A DNA stretch of 64,000 nucleotides from Kingdonia uniflora (lineage: Eukaryota > Streptophyta > Magnoliopsida > Ranunculales > Circaeasteraceae). Under the pieces are notes generated by a model. That model did no database searches. It was not told where the DNA came from and was given only the letters and a program-made list of their open reading frames with translations. The position numbers and the translations under genes were made by a program. Positions within the stretch are counted from its first letter, which is position 1. The number at the start of each line of letters is the position of its first letter. Location: positions 310,001 to 374,000 of the forward strand of contig JACGCM010000310.1 of the NCBI GenBank assembly GCA_014058105.1, written 5' to 3'. This document shows, one piece after another, positions 23,701-35,570 of the stretch.

Positions 23701-24781
23701 TGACCAAGTGATTAGGTGATGCATCCCAAATGATGAGTTTCATAGTATACTCACATTTTTCCATACCTTAACTTGCGGATGACATTTTGGGAGAAAGAAA
23801 ACTGCTGCAAAAGTCCTTCAATCGAGTCCTTATTGGCCTACCCTTTTTTGTGACTCACATACCTTTTATTCTAAATGTAATAGGTGCTAGAGGACCGGAA
23901 ATATTTCTCATCGAAACATGATGCCCTTGAACAACATCCTTATTGTTGAACAATTTGATGTTAAGGGCATTAACTTTATGGGCCCATTTCCTTCTTCTCG
24001 TGATTACCTTTACATTCTAGTTGCAGTTGATTATATTTTTAAATAGGTTGAGGTGGTGCCATGTTAAACGAATGACCATAAGCCCGTGGTAAAAATTTTG
24101 AAAACCATTTTTAATCGTTTTGGAATATCGTGGGAAATTATTAGTGATGGTGGTAAACATTTTTGTAACCTTGTCTTTCTAAATCTTTTGAAAACTTACT
24201 CCATCACTCATAAAGTTGCCACACCTTATCATCCAGAAACAAGTGGTCAAGTCAAAGTATCCAATCGGGAGATCAAAAGAATTTTAGAAAAAATTATTCG
24301 AGCCAATCGTAAAGATTGTTCTAATCGTCTTGATGATGCCCTTTGGGCATATCGAACAGCTTATAAAACTCTGATTGGCATGTCACCCTATAGACTTATC
24401 TTTAGGAAGGCTTGCCACTTACTTGTGAAATTGGAACACAAGTCCCTCAGTGCTACGAAGGCCTTCAACTTTAAAATGGATAAAGCCGGATCATATAGAA
24501 AAAATAAACTTTCTAAACATGACAAACTTCGTCGTGAGGCTTATGAAAATATAAAAATTTACATGGAACGAACTAAAGCTTTTCATGAAAAGTTGATTGT
24601 TCGTAAAACTTTTAAGCCTAACCATAAAGTGTTACTCTATAATTCACGGCTACGTTTATTTTCTGGGAAATTACGTTCTTGTTGGTACGGCCCTTTTGTA
24701 GTTAAAACTGTTTATCCTCATGGTGTTGTAGAGGTGGAGGATCCTAAGAACAAAAATATTTTTAAGGCCAATGGCCAATGA
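20745..24781 (+). pseudogene. pol: Athila-1 pol: protease, RT, RNase H, integrase (decayed)
   Basis: Protease site ALLDLGASINVFPYSVYQ near 21307-21360, with D-L-G in place of D-T-G as usual in Athila. RT: RRLNPTMMEVVKKEVLKLL, WVSPIQVVPKKSG and RKLNRATRKDHFPLPFIDQM (22150-22420). The catalytic box reads FMDN near 22696, so the second Asp is Asn. RNase H region 23090-23480. Integrase: zinc-finger CNRC near 23875, then VAVDY and [21 protein letters not shown] (about 24240-24280) has Lys where the catalytic Glu is expected. A local duplication (ATCTCCATTACCCCAGAAGATCAG at about 22488 and 22531, paraphrased here as two copies about 43 bases apart) disrupts RT. Enzyme activity is very unlikely. Confidence 0.88.
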
Positions 24782-26243
24782 TTAAAACCGTACTTAGAGT
24801 CCTATACTTTTGATGAAGAGATAACATTTCTAAATGATCCAGTATAATTGAATTGAAATTATGTACCCCTATAGTAACATTATAAATCATTTAAGTATGG
24901 AGGTATATTTGTCTGGCTGAAGACGGTAAACTTAGCGTTTCTTGGGAGCCAACCCTTGACACATTCAGGTGAGACATTTTAGTTTTCCTCTTCCATTTAT
25001 TTTCATGTTCTCCAACATTGAGGGCAATGCTTAATTTAAGTTTGGGGGTAGGAAACCATTTCTTGATATGCTCTTTAAAGAAAAGTGAAATAATGGCACT
25101 CTAATAATTTATGATATATTTTTAATAAATTTCCAAACACTTAAACTGATTTTACCTTAACATATAAATTATGAAAAAATCTAAATTTTTAAATTGTACC
25201 AAGTATACAATAGAATATTTTGGAATATCTTAAGCTAGATCTACTATCCTTTTATTAGCGACTAATTCAAGTTAACTTGGCATATTTTAGAAACGTTCAC
25301 TTTACTGTAGTTTTGCAATTAATACATTCAATAAATTTTTGCTCAGTATAAGAGAAATTTAGCATTTATGTTAGTAATAGATTGCTACAAGGGAGACAAC
25401 TGCCTAAGAATAAGTTCATTCCTAAGAAGAAAAAAATAAAAATAAAAATAAGCCAAATGTGCTCTAAAAACTTTCACGCTGCAAGGTTACTCGCATGATT
25501 AAGAACTGAAAAAGGAAATATTATCACCAATCTCGTGTTTGACCATGAACTATGTTAAAAGAGCATAAGAAAATGTTATTTGTAAGAATCCTGAGTCTAG
25601 GTCATGATGAGGCACAACACCCTAGCAACCTTAGCCAACTGGCAGGGATTATCGATTGAAAACTCCTTGTTATGGAGGCTTCACTAAGAAATAGAGTACT
25701 CAAAAGAAAAGGCTTACAAAAAAAATCTAGGAAGACGAATTGACTAAGGCACATGTCGAACTAACTGTTAAATTTATTCCAATGAGAACTAGACTACCAA
25801 AAACTAAGTAAATTATTCTAGACAACGTATTAGGCGATAAAGCTATTTTCATTGTACACTCAAATATAGCTAAAGAAAAATATTTGAATCTCTTTTTAAT
25901 CTTGAGGTAGTACATCTAGTTTCGGATAAGCTTAAAATATTTTTTGATATACTTGAGAAAATAGCAAGTTTAATAATTTTTTCATTGGTATATTTTTGTC
26001 ACAACTAAATAAGGTTAAGTTCACAGGAAATGAGTCATGTGTATTCTAGAATAGTTTAAAATGTTATTATTAACTTTTGCGGGTATAGTCACTGCAAAAC
26101 CTCACGAGATAACACTCGTCCACCAGGCTAAACCTGGGGGTTTAACGGCTTGTTGCATACGCTAAATGCAACCGCGTGAGATGCGAAAATAGTTTTTGTT
26201 TACTTTTGCTCGAGGACTAGCAAAATATATGTTCGGGGGTATT
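24782..26243 (+). other. Athila-1 3' noncoding region with three hairpins and polypurine tract
   Basis: No env ORF or other gene. It holds the block CTGGCTGAAGACGGTAAAC (about 24912), shared with Athila-2 at 43773. Near the end are three stem-loops: ACGAG/CTCGT (26104-26119), CCACCAGG/CCTGGGGG around loop CTAAA (26120-26140), and GTTGCAT/ATGCAAC (26152-26172). The tract GTTCGGGGGTATT (26231-26243) directly precedes the 3' LTR and is the likely plus-strand primer. Confidence 0.65.
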
Positions 26244-27358
26244 TGATAGATACGTAATATTTACGTGTACAACTTCTAAATTTATATCTACCTAGTTATT
26301 TATTAAATAAATGTGATACTAATAATGCTTTTGTTTATATTTATAGAAATTGGTCACTTGATTAACAAGTCGTACATTTTTCTAGTTTTTAATGAAGAAC
26401 AAGAGTGATGCACTCCAACAATGATTCTTATTTGAAGTTGTTTACCAAAGCCCCATGCATAGAAGCCCATTAAAGAGAATAAAATATAGATATTATTCTC
26501 ATGAGTTGTAATATATATGCATGATTTTAGGCATTTTTTAGGGGATTTTATATTAATGGTGAAATTTTGAAACCTTTCCTATACTCTATAAATATGAGGG
26601 GAATCCCGCCCATGAGAGATTATCTTAGAGAGTGTAAATCAAAGTTCATAGCAATAAAGGTTATTCTCTCTCTTGTTCTTGTCTTTTTATTTTATCATAG
26701 TAATAGTAGTATGGCAATGATCAAAGGGATGAGTAGCTAATCTTCTTAGCCAAGGCTAGAGGAAGCTCCACCCAATGTAGCATTTGTGTAGATTGTACTA
26801 CTTAGTTGGAGTAATTATTTTTTCTTTATCCCAGAATATTGCATATTCGTATTCCTTCGTCTTATGCTTGACCATAGGTAGGATTAGGAGGAATAATGAA
26901 TCTATGTAACCATCTTATTGGACCATAGCAAGATAGGTTAGGAACAAGGAGAAGATAACATAATCCATATTTATCAACTGGACCATGGTTGAGTAAGTTG
27001 GTTTATGGGTAGTTCCCAATTACTAAATCTCTTGAAGTTTTTAATGTATTGCATATGCCCGACCAAGGATATGCGATACGGGAACTCGTAATTTACTTTT
27101 ATTATTTATGCTATCTAATGATTACAAAGGGTGGAGTGGAATCGATGCCTTCGTTTCCACTTCATTTTATCTTGTAATTTGTTTCATTCTTCTTTTTATT
27201 TCAAAACCTACGTAAACTCGTTGTTATTGGATAAAACTAGTAGCTCGAAGTATAATTCGCACCATAAGTCTCTAGGGATACGACCCCGCTTACTCTTGTA
27301 CTTAACGGTACACCGTGCACTTGCGGGTCTTTTAAGACATCAGTTTATAAATCGACCA
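26244..27358 (+). repeat. Athila-1 3' LTR
   Basis: Starts TGATAGATACG and ends AATCGACCA. Same family as the 5' LTR with scattered substitutions, including in the TATA region (CTCTATAAATATGAGG). Confidence 0.92.
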
Positions 27359-27363
27359 TTTTT

Positions 27364-28620
27364 TTATTGGGAAAATTAAAAAATATGAAAAATTGAATTT
27401 TTCAAGTTCTGGATGCAAATCCGGATCTTACTGACATCTTTTCAATAAAATTAGGACGAAAATCCAGATTTGCTTATCACCCGACTTCAATCCGAATTTC
27501 ACGATTTACAATATTTTAAAACGTTAATATTTCTTAGGATTTATGTTTTGTTTTTATCCGACCCTTTACTTTATAAAAGGCCTTTCAAAGATGAAAAACT
27601 TGAGCTCTCACATTTAAAAGAAATCTTGGTTTTCTCTGTACTCTTGAAACTTCAAAAACCCTATATCGAATTGTTTGGTTATCTTCAAATTGAAGTCTTA
27701 TCTTTCAATGAGATAATCCATAGATTGTTGAGAGTGATTGTAAAGCTTCCTTTAAGTTTACAATCTAACTTCGTGATTTGCAAAATCATGAATTCAAACC
27801 AAACATCAATTTCTTTATTTTTGCTTGGGAATCCTGAGTGTGCATCGGTGGCTTCCAAGTGTATGTGCGTGCCGTTTGACTCCAATATTTGCTCTAAGAC
27901 ACAGGATAATCGAAGAAAGTGGAGAAAATGCAGATTGTAATAGCTAAAGCTTGTGGACTCAAACAGGTTAGTGGATTACATTGTGCGTCAGGTCTTGTTA
28001 ACATACTTCTTTATTAAAATGGATTTGGCACCGTAGATTTTCACCCGTTTTTGGTTTCCTTCGGTAAATATTTTGTGTGTTTCATTTATTTTCCGTATTC
28101 CTTAATTCTATTGCTAATGTTAGAATAGTTTTGAGCGAAGAATTTTTAATTAATAACATATTCACCGTCTCCGAGTTAATTTTCCAGATAGTATAGACTT
28201 TCATAAGGGTGTCTCCAAACATTCAGAATAACATACATTTAAACTAAAATTAACTTGTTCAGTACTGTATATGATTTTCCCTTTAAAATCTATAGCTGAT
28301 TAAGAATAAAACATGCCACTTTTAAGAATAATCGCAGATTCATAGGTAAGAGTAACATAAAAACATAAACTACATACAAAAGAGAAAGTACATTAAAAAA
28401 TCAAGGGAATATTTGAGACGAACTATTATCCACGCATGCCACTAAGTGTGAGAAACATTCATATACCAACAAGAAAGATTTACCATCTTTGTTTCATCTC
28501 TGAGAAATTTTCTTTGAAGTCCCCTCAAAGGTATTGAGTCTTCCCTCTCTGAAACTGATTATCAAATTTTAGTTTCTATCAAATACCCATATATTTTTTT
28601 CATTATTTGATCTTTATTTT
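27364..28620 (+). other. Possible decayed LTR fragment, no gene
   Basis: A TATA-like CTTTATAAAAGG at about 27571 is followed by a long leader-like stretch with CTTTGGTTTTC-type and GGTTTCCTTCGG-type motifs (28050-28065). These resemble the R/U5 part of plant copia LTRs, but no termini or target duplication could be fixed. The 156-codon ORF at 27470-27940 lies in this stretch and matches nothing I recognise. 28195-28450 resembles 12940-13240. Confidence 0.3.
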
Positions 28621-29211
28621 TGTTGGGAAATCAGGACCTGATAAGTGAACTCAAATAGACAAGCTAAACTTAAACAATATCAACTAAAAAAATTTGTTAA
28701 AGGCAGTTCATCAAACACTTATAGAACAAACCACAAGAATGCAAAGATTTAAGTGAAAACCCTCCAACGAAGAGGGAAAAACCATGAGGCAAATGATCAC
28801 TTCACTATATCAAATATAGAGGTATGCAATTAGTTCTCTCAAGTTTTTTCCCAAAACTTGAGGTATCACAACAAAAAATGGGAGAAAATATAAAAAGTAC
28901 AACTTTACCTTTACCAACCAAATTCTTACCATAAAACAGCTTCCAAACAATAAAGATGGAGAACGCACAAATCCCCAAAGACCCTTGCTTTAGACGACTT
29001 CAAAACAGTGACAAAATTGGTTGTAGGAAAGCACCTTAAGCCCTTGTTTCCCCCTTTTTGATCTTGCTGATTTCAGTTCCCTCTTGTTCCCCAAAAATGG
29101 ATTTGCTACCCAAGAATAAAAAGAGGTATGAGCTCTATAACTAAAGCCTCATTATCATAGCCACATGGCCTGGACCCTTGGGCAAGAAGAACAAAGCCTA
29201 GAATACCAACA
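28621..29211 (-). repeat. Copia-type solo LTR, 591 bp
   Basis: Plus-strand ends are TGTTGGGAAATC and ATACCAACA, giving the classic TGTTGG/CCAACA inverted termini. Flanks ATTTT (28616-28620) and AATTT (29212-29216) match at four of five bases. Read on the minus strand it contains GGTTTTTCCCTC...GGAGGGTTTTCAC, a common U5 motif of plant copia LTRs, which sets the orientation. No internal region is attached. Confidence 0.7.
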
Positions 29212-29649
29212 AATTTCACATTATCAGGTTCTCAATTCTTCAAAGAAAGAACAGAGCAAGAACATGGAGTTCTTTAATTTGAAATTTTTAGTGTCTTAGT
29301 TCATCCAAAGCTGATATCTCACGTTACTTTCAGATTGCCTAATAATTTGGTAGTAAGTATCTTTAAACGCCAAATTATTAGGCTATTTTTTCAAGATTGC
29401 CCAATAATTAGTCATTTCCAGGTAGATGCCCACTAATTAGCAAACCACACAAACTCCCCTTCATTTCTGTCTCCCTCCTCTGTATCTGTCTCTCAATATT
29501 CAAGTTGGAGCTCCCCACATCTAAATTCATACTTAAGCAACAAAACCCATCAAGGTAAACTTACTCTTCTTTCAAATTCTAATCTCAATCTTTCATACAA
29601 AACCATTAGTTTTCACAAACCATCAAAGCCAATTATTAAGAAGGGAAAT
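29212..29649 (+). other. Upstream region of the PPR pseudogene
   Basis: Precedes the first ATG of the PPR fragment. It contains a pair of similar stretches with the CCTAATAATTTGG/CCAAATTATTAGG inverted motif (about 29336-29380), able to form a stem. No promoter element can be named. Confidence 0.35.
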
Positions 29650-30019
29650 ATGAAACAACTCAATAAACTAGAACTAGAAAATGGAGAAGAAAGATTTGAT
29701 TTTTATGACAAAACTAATATACCCAGTGAGGAACAAGTAATACTTTTGAGTGAAATACCATTACTTGCATACTTCAACAATCTACTAATGGTTTTGGTGT
29801 AAGAAGGTGAACTTGAATCAGCTATCAAGTTATTTAACAACTTACCATTAAGTTCCTTAGTGCCGAATACTCGTACGTTATCGATTATGGTAAGATGTTA
29901 TTATAAGTTGAATAAAATAGATAAAGCAAAAAAAGTTTTAGACCAAATGATGGAAAATGGGGTTCCTCCAAATATTATAATTTTTGTTATTGTGATTGAT
30001 ACATTGTGCAAAAGGGGGA
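29650..30019 (+). pseudogene. PPR protein pseudogene, 5' part
   Basis: PPR proteins bind organellar RNA. From ATG 29650 one frame gives EGELESAIKLFNNLP, PNTRTLSIMVRCYYKLNKID and KAKKVLDQMMENGVPPN, ending at VIDTLCKRG. These are typical 35-residue PPR helix pairs. One in-frame TAA (29800-29802) sits where a PPR residue is expected. The sequence stops inside a repeat at 30019, where the Tat-2 LTR begins. It continues in register of meaning at 58042 (FSVYTEMLENG), about 28 kb away, with about four to five codons lost. No N-terminal targeting peptide is evident from this ATG. Confidence 0.8.
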
Positions 30020-30610
30020 TATAATGGCCTAATTTTATAGCTCAAAATTAGATCTTACACCAAATATACCTGTGACAAAAATTAATGTAATACAAGAAAT
30101 AACATAGGTGATTCAGCATGAAAAACCTTTAAATAGGTTAAAAAAAACCACGACCTCGAGTTGAGGGTTTAGTAACTGTCACTTTTATTGCTAGAGGCTG
30201 ATATCTTATTACAAGTACTTTCTTTGAACTAGAAATACTTGATCTTGAAATAAGAAGTTTGGTGGTGTTTAAAATCTAGAAATTCTTGTGTTATAGTCAA
30301 GAAAATCAAGTTTTTCTGGTCCCTATCTCCTCTGGAACTTTTTTTTATATAGACCTTACCTACAGCTCGTTATCGTGTAAAAGTATATTCTCCAAATAAT
30401 GAGGTAAGTGGTAGTTAAATGTCTAACTATTTAATTCATGGAAGACAGGCATCTTTGACTTGTTCATACTTTGTTATAGTGCTCAATCTACGTTCTTTAT
30501 CTGTTCGTGGTACAGGTGGCAATGCTGACTATACATGATATGTATGAAATGCGTAAGTCTGATATTGAGGTAGTTTGAGTTTGGACTAGGTCAAGAGATA
30601 TGTTCCTATA
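30020..30610 (-). repeat. Tat-2 3' LTR with mutated termini
   Basis: Similar end to end to the solo LTR at 15448-15982 (length 591 versus 535). The plus-strand ends read TATAATGG and TTCCTATA, where the solo copy has TGTAATGT and CTCAACA. TG and CA are both TA here, as expected from cytosine deamination. The following bases ATCGCCTCCAC (30611-30621) are the complement of a purine-rich tract ending GGCGAT. Confidence 0.75.
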
Positions 30611-30993
30611 ATCGCCTCCACGCAACTGAAGGCACAGGTGGCTTTGGTTGAGAAAAAATTTATTGACTATTGGTACTGGAAGTTGAAAATGTATGATGTA
30701 TTAATGAGGAATTTGACTGGTTGGGTACTCAGTATTTATTTATGGAAGACTGTATTTGGCATTTATGATGATGGAAATGATTGATGTACTTGACGTTTGA
30801 GGTTCCCAAATTGGTTTTGATATAAATGATGACTATTTTGCAAACGTATATGCGTATTGAATGTGGGTTTAATATAAATAGAACCTGGACTGTAACTTCT
30901 GTCACATCTATGAAAGTACCCTGTCGTTATAATATCCTTTGGGTACTCTAATTTAATAAGGGTGAAGACCCGGCGAACGGTATATGAAGAGAG

Positions 30994-31290
30994 AATGGCT
31001 ACAGAATTATAGAGGCTGAAGTTGCGTTACTTTGGCAATCAAGTACTGGAGAATCCTATGCCCATTTCAGTACTATCGACTTATCATAGGATGACGAAGG
31101 AGGAAGTGGCTGAAGCTGAAGATGATTTTTACCATATAGGGAGGTTTTATTACGTGGTTCTGTCTGGGGAGCAGCATCTAAGATGTCTTCGCATATTGGC
31201 GGAGGACAAGGTTAAGAAGATAAATATAAAGGTTGGCGTACATGTGAGGCATCACTACCGGTGTCCTACGAGGGACTGGGTTCTAAAGTA
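30994..31290 (+). pseudogene. Tat-2 antisense ORF, N-terminal part
   Basis: ATG at 30994, then an in-frame TAG at 31009-31011. The open part has RYFGNQ and STYHRMTKEEVAEAEDDF, the same order of motifs as the Tat-1 antisense ORF (RYFEN, Y-x2-M-x2-EV-x2-A-x2-DF). It lies just inside the 3' LTR and reads against pol. Function unknown. Confidence 0.55.
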
Positions 31291-33538
31291 GGACCTCCTT
31301 TGATCTTTATCAACTCTCTGTTGGTGGGGGCTATGGAGGAGGAGACGGTAGTGGTGAAGGAAAACGGAGATTGGAAATCTCTCTTCCGTACAATCATCGT
31401 TTCTTGTCATGAAGAAGGTCCTCCCGCTAAAGGTTGGTTCAGGCACTGATACCTTAGCTTCCTTAGTCTCTTGTGGAAGTAAATGGTGTGAAGAAGTGCC
31501 TCGATTTTTCTTGCAGAAGATTTTTGGAAAGAAACAGTGTTGAAAGCTGAAACGTAATGTAACCTGTAGATCGATCTGTAGAAATGTCTAAAAGACTTGT
31601 TATCTGTAAAGTTATTTGTAAGTAATATTCAAGCTAATGAAAAAGATAGTTGTGTAAAAGTTGCATTGGATAGATCGAATTAGTTGTTTTTACTGAAATC
31701 GAGCTAAAAGAAATATATATGTTGGAGTATGAAAATATAATTTTGAGAATTCTAACTAACAAAAATAGAAATTTATTAGCCGAACTGTTGAAAATATGTA
31801 TGAGGATATAAATATAGATATATCTGAAGATGTTTATTGAACTGATTAGATTCCAAGAATCGTGTTAGGAGAAAAATCCTTACAGTGAATAGAATATATA
31901 GGAATTGAAATATCGAGCTATGGAGATATTGTTGGAATTATATTACAAGGGGGAGAGAATGTGAAAGTTAGTTCGAAACATTGATGGCCGAATTCAAGGA
32001 GGTCGATTTGTAAAGATAAGTTCAAATAACTTTCTATCATGATCTTAGGGTTTCCAGCTATAGAAAAATAGATTATAGCATATACTAAATGTGGGGATTT
32101 AACGTTATCTTTAAGAGGTGTATAAATAATGTTTGAAAGGACATATAAAGAGGATGAAGCATTAAAGATGGTGATGACTCGTTCTCAAAGAGTTCGTCAC
32201 TCATCAGAGAGGCATTTAGCAATAAAGATTACAGAAGTATGGAAAAGGACTTTTGGGCTGTTAGATTACAACGCTGACTAGCCTGAATCTAAAATCTAGT
32301 TTGAAGGATTGGATACAAAGGTGAGGGAACACGAGATTGGGCGTCACTTTTACTTGAAGTCATTTTGTGAAGTGATTTTGGAGCCTGAAGCTCGAAATGC
32401 TTTTGTGAGGAAAATTGTTGTAGAAGATATAGTTGAGGAAGATGAGAGGATGGCTAGGGGAAGACTAGTTAGATGTGGCACTCTAGAGGATCTGAGATGT
32501 TTCATGTGTGATTATATTTGAGGGAACGAGCTAAATATTTTGAATAACTGTAATTGGAATGTAGGTAGAATGTTTCTATTGAATCTGCTCCTATTTTGTT
32601 GTAAATATTGTTAGGAACAGTTGTGAATAAAAATTAATTAATTTTGAAATGTAATTACAATGAAAATGATGTCAGTAGTTCTATAAGTATCAGAAGTAAG
32701 AATAAAAATAGTAGATTAGCTTTGATTTTTGCCTTTTGTGTAAGGAGAGAAAAAGTTTGATTGCATGTGAGTATAGAGTCATCATGAGTGTGGGAGGGTC
32801 TGAGAGAGATTTAGTTATGAGAGAGAAAAATATATTAAAATATAGAATATGAGGTAATGAAGAGAAGGCGTTTTCACCAAAAAGGTATAAAATGTCTGAT
32901 ATTAATTGTAGAAGGGACGCCTTGGTTCTAAAATCAATAGCGGACTGTGCGAGGCCCAATAGCTGCCAGCAGTTAGAGAGGGAAAGCATAAATAATAGTT
33001 CTGCTTCCTCATTCAAATGTTTATCAAACTCTAAAAAATGAAAGAACGATGGCAGAAAAAAGAAAAAAAGTTAAAGAAATTCACGTGAGGGATTAGACGG
33101 AGGTAATTTATGTAGAAGGAAAGAGAAGGTTGCGGAGGTAGAGTCACGACAGTGGTTGCAGAACGCCGTGGTAAAAGGGTGAGTGAACGTTATTTTCGAT
33201 TCATACTCAGACGTTGAAAGTTGGTGATTGAGTTTTGATTTAGTGAATATGAAGTTTAAAAATGTTGTTAGTTTTCAAATTTTGAAAAATTGTCATGTAT
33301 AGTAATCGCTTGAAAAACTTGTTTAATTTATATATATAAGAGATATGTATGTGATTTATATATATGTATGATTTTTGTATGGTATATGTATGTATGGATG
33401 TGCATAAACAATAGATAATGATTGGAAAAAAATTGACTGATTACCTAGACCTGAATGTAGGTTGGTGTGTGAGAAGGGTCTGCTATAGAGATATACCTCA
33501 TCCTTAAGCCTACTTATGGTATAGATGTTTCACCTGAT
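31291..33538 (+). other. Tat-2 antisense zone with a second small ORF (32168-32521)
   Basis: Mostly noncoding. A second small reading frame from ATG 32168 starts MVMTRSQRVRH, similar to MVKTRALARKEH of Tat-1. It continues through two TAGs to IGRHFYLKSF and an acidic IVVEDIVEEDERMARGR, ending at 32521. It may be a duplicated or second exon of the antisense gene. Between 33290 and 33400 lies an AT-rich stretch of TATATATG-type repeats. Nothing else is supported. Confidence 0.4.
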
Positions 33539-34297
33539 ATGGAGACGTCGACCTCTTGTCGTACGAGTGAGTCTAAAAGTGTAGAATCTGTAAATATAGA
33601 CTCTGAGGGGGAGAATGAAGTAAAATTTCCAAATTTCCCTGGTCATTTGTCATATTATCCTCCCAAGTCAGATGCATTCAAAGAATACTGCAAGATGAAA
33701 AGAAATTTAGGTGGGACATGGGGTAAGGTCGTAGAACATGCTAGGAGGTCGTTCAGAAGATGTACTGTGGAGAGTAGGAAAGAATATTTCTTTCTGTTGC
33801 CCGATTTGGAATATGAGAAAAGGAGGAGGAAGGTAGAGGAATTGATACATTTAGAGTATTTTGATAGGAATATCCAGAGTGACCTGGACCAGAGATTTTT
33901 GTATTATTCGTCCCAGTTAGAATACGAACTGAGATTGCCTCTTAGCAATCTTGTTAAAGGTATATTGAATACCATAGAGGCCTGTCCTGCCCAACTGAAT
34001 GGAAATACGTAGGAGGTGATAAATGTTTGTGAGACTCTGAATAGATTATGGGAGGAAATTGAGGTGGAGAGGAGAATAGCTCCTGAGGATATTTTATAGT
34101 ATTATGCTGTGAAATATTATGCAGCGAGTGGAGGCGCATATTTCTGTTCTAGTTCGTCGAGACCTTTATTTTTCGATCTAAATTTAGCAGGTCGAGTTTG
34201 GAATAATAATATATTATGGGTGAAAGGTGACTGTCTGCAGAGAATGGACAAGGAACCCATGGAACTAGTATATAAAAATCTGAAGAAAATTAAGTGA
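33539..34297 (+). pseudogene. Tat-2 antisense ORF, conserved central domain
   Basis: One frame runs from METSTSCRTSES at 33539 to a TGA at 34295-34297, broken only by two TAGs (34010-34012 and 34097-34099). It starts with a Ser/Glu-rich stretch. Then come FPGHLSYYPPKSDAF and a basic helix region (MKRNLGGTWGKVVEHARR). The later block has CETLNRLWEE, SGGAYFCSSSSRPLFF and VWNNNILWVKGD. This order (N-x-W..., sugar-free helix, YYF-S-R-P, W-x-x-x-x-FFV-G) resembles the domain often annotated as putative gypsy-type transposon protein in plants. The assignment is from memory of that family and needs a profile search. Both TAGs fit TGG-to-TAG or CAG-to-TAG changes. Confidence 0.55.
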
Positions 34298-35570
34298 TAG
34301 TGTGTAATATCAAACTGTTGTAGTATAGGGTTATTTTGTGGTTTAAAAATTTGTTGTGTTATGTTGCAAATCCTCGATCTAAGGTGACGAGAAGAGAATC
34401 ATTGCAAGATATTGTAGCTCAAGAAGGTGCTGAGCTCGAGGTAGTTCTAAAAGAGCTCGGCATCAGCATAAACAAAATGGCTAATAGCAGGTCGGAGAAG
34501 GTGTAAAAGTCTCAAGCCAAGAGATAAATAACAGAAGCTAGAGCTAGAAAGAAAAGAGGAGCAGGTAGGGAAGAGTATACGGTATTGCTGAGAGCAATAA
34601 AAATATCACTAGAGGACATTTTTGGAGGTACTGCCTCGTGCAAGTTACCTCTAAAGCACCAAAAGAAGAAAATTGTAAAGGGCGGTTCAGCTTCCGGTAC
34701 CACGGTGAGTGGTAAGACCGAAGGAAATGCTAAAAAGAGGACGGTTGATCTGCTTGTTCCTTTGAGAGGGGCGAAGGTAGTAGAGAGTCAACATGTTGAG
34801 GAAGAAGAGTTGCTGCCTATGGAAGATAGGTTGAGGCTGGCAGCTCGAAGAGGTGTTGAGGAGTTGAATGCCTCCGTACAATTGGAGTTGAGCAGGGTGG
34901 TAAGCTGGTAACTTTGTGATTCTTTCAACTTTATATATGGTCTTGAGATAAAAATGTATTCGTTATGTTGTAGCCTGCTTGCATGTTTAAGGGCATCTGC
35001 CTCGGGCTCGAGGAAGGAAGGGTATAGCTCGAGGGTGGGAGAGCTGAGCTCGAGAAGAAGGTGAGCTTAAGCCAGATTTGGCTCTGGAGAAGATGTTTTT
35101 GGTTGCTTTGAAGGGCTTGTATAAGGTGTTGATACGCGAGCTCACTGACAAGACGTAAAAGAATGTGGATAAAGTTGTAGTTTCTCGGGACAGACTCAGG
35201 CGGAAGCTGCTAGAAGTGAGGTACATTGTTACTGATCTCAAAGCAATTATAGAAGGTACCTACATCAAAGAGGACGAAATAGAGGAAGAACTCCAGGTTG
35301 ATGATGGATCTCTTCCAGATGTGGTTATAGGGCTGGACGTGATCTTTGCTAGGACTGATCTAGAGAACCATAGGGATGATAATGAGAAGGTAGAGTAAAA
35401 TTGTTTGAAGTTTGTTTGTGTGTTCTTATGTGGGTTAAAAACTGTAATTATATGGAACATTGATTTATAGGATAAATTCTGGATAGGCTAAGATATTATT
35501 TTAAACATTGATTTGTAGGAACTTAAGGATATCGCTTCTGAATTGAGGAATTAGAGAAAGATATTACTAA
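34298..35570 (+). pseudogene. Tat-2 antisense ORF, basic and acidic coiled-coil parts
   Basis: Open stretches at 34585-34911 (Lys/Arg-rich, then LPMEDRLRLAARRGVEELN) and 35165-35398 (DKVVVSRDRLRRKLLEVRY, then an acidic TYIKEDEIEEELQVDDG tail). GT...AG-like boundaries between open stretches (for example TTATAG at about 35468 and TTGTAG at about 35518) could mean introns in the antisense transcript, but that is not proven. A homologous segment is found inside the Athila-2 3' LTR (45541-45927). The zone is cut by the MITE at 35571. Confidence 0.5.

Larger units (their letters stand above)
16546..27358 (+). mobile_element. Athila-1: complete but decayed Ty3/gypsy Athila element
   Basis: 10.8-kb element with 5' LTR 16546-17659, primer-binding site 17666-17683, gag from 19280, pol to 24781, a noncoding 3' region, polypurine tract and 3' LTR 26244-27358. 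TTTTT flanks both ends (16541-16545 and 27359-27363), consistent with a 5-bp duplication though low-complexity. The RT and protease type and tRNA-Asp priming place it in Athila. No env-like ORF is present between integrase and the 3' LTR, where some Athila elements carry one. Stops and frameshifts throughout make it non-autonomous. Confidence 0.92.

Noticed and set aside
24840..26243. An env-like gene in the Athila elements
   Set aside because: Some Athila elements have one after integrase, but neither Athila-1 nor Athila-2 (43721-45122) has any open frame of useful length there.
27470..27940. 156-codon plus-strand ORF
   Set aside because: It has no recognisable family, an LTR-like TATA box and leader run through it, and hydrophobic composition is what AT-rich DNA gives by chance.
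33300..33400. Microsatellite or scaffold-attachment signal in a TATATATG-rich stretch
   Set aside because: Short and irregular; ordinary AT-rich noncoding sequence of the element.
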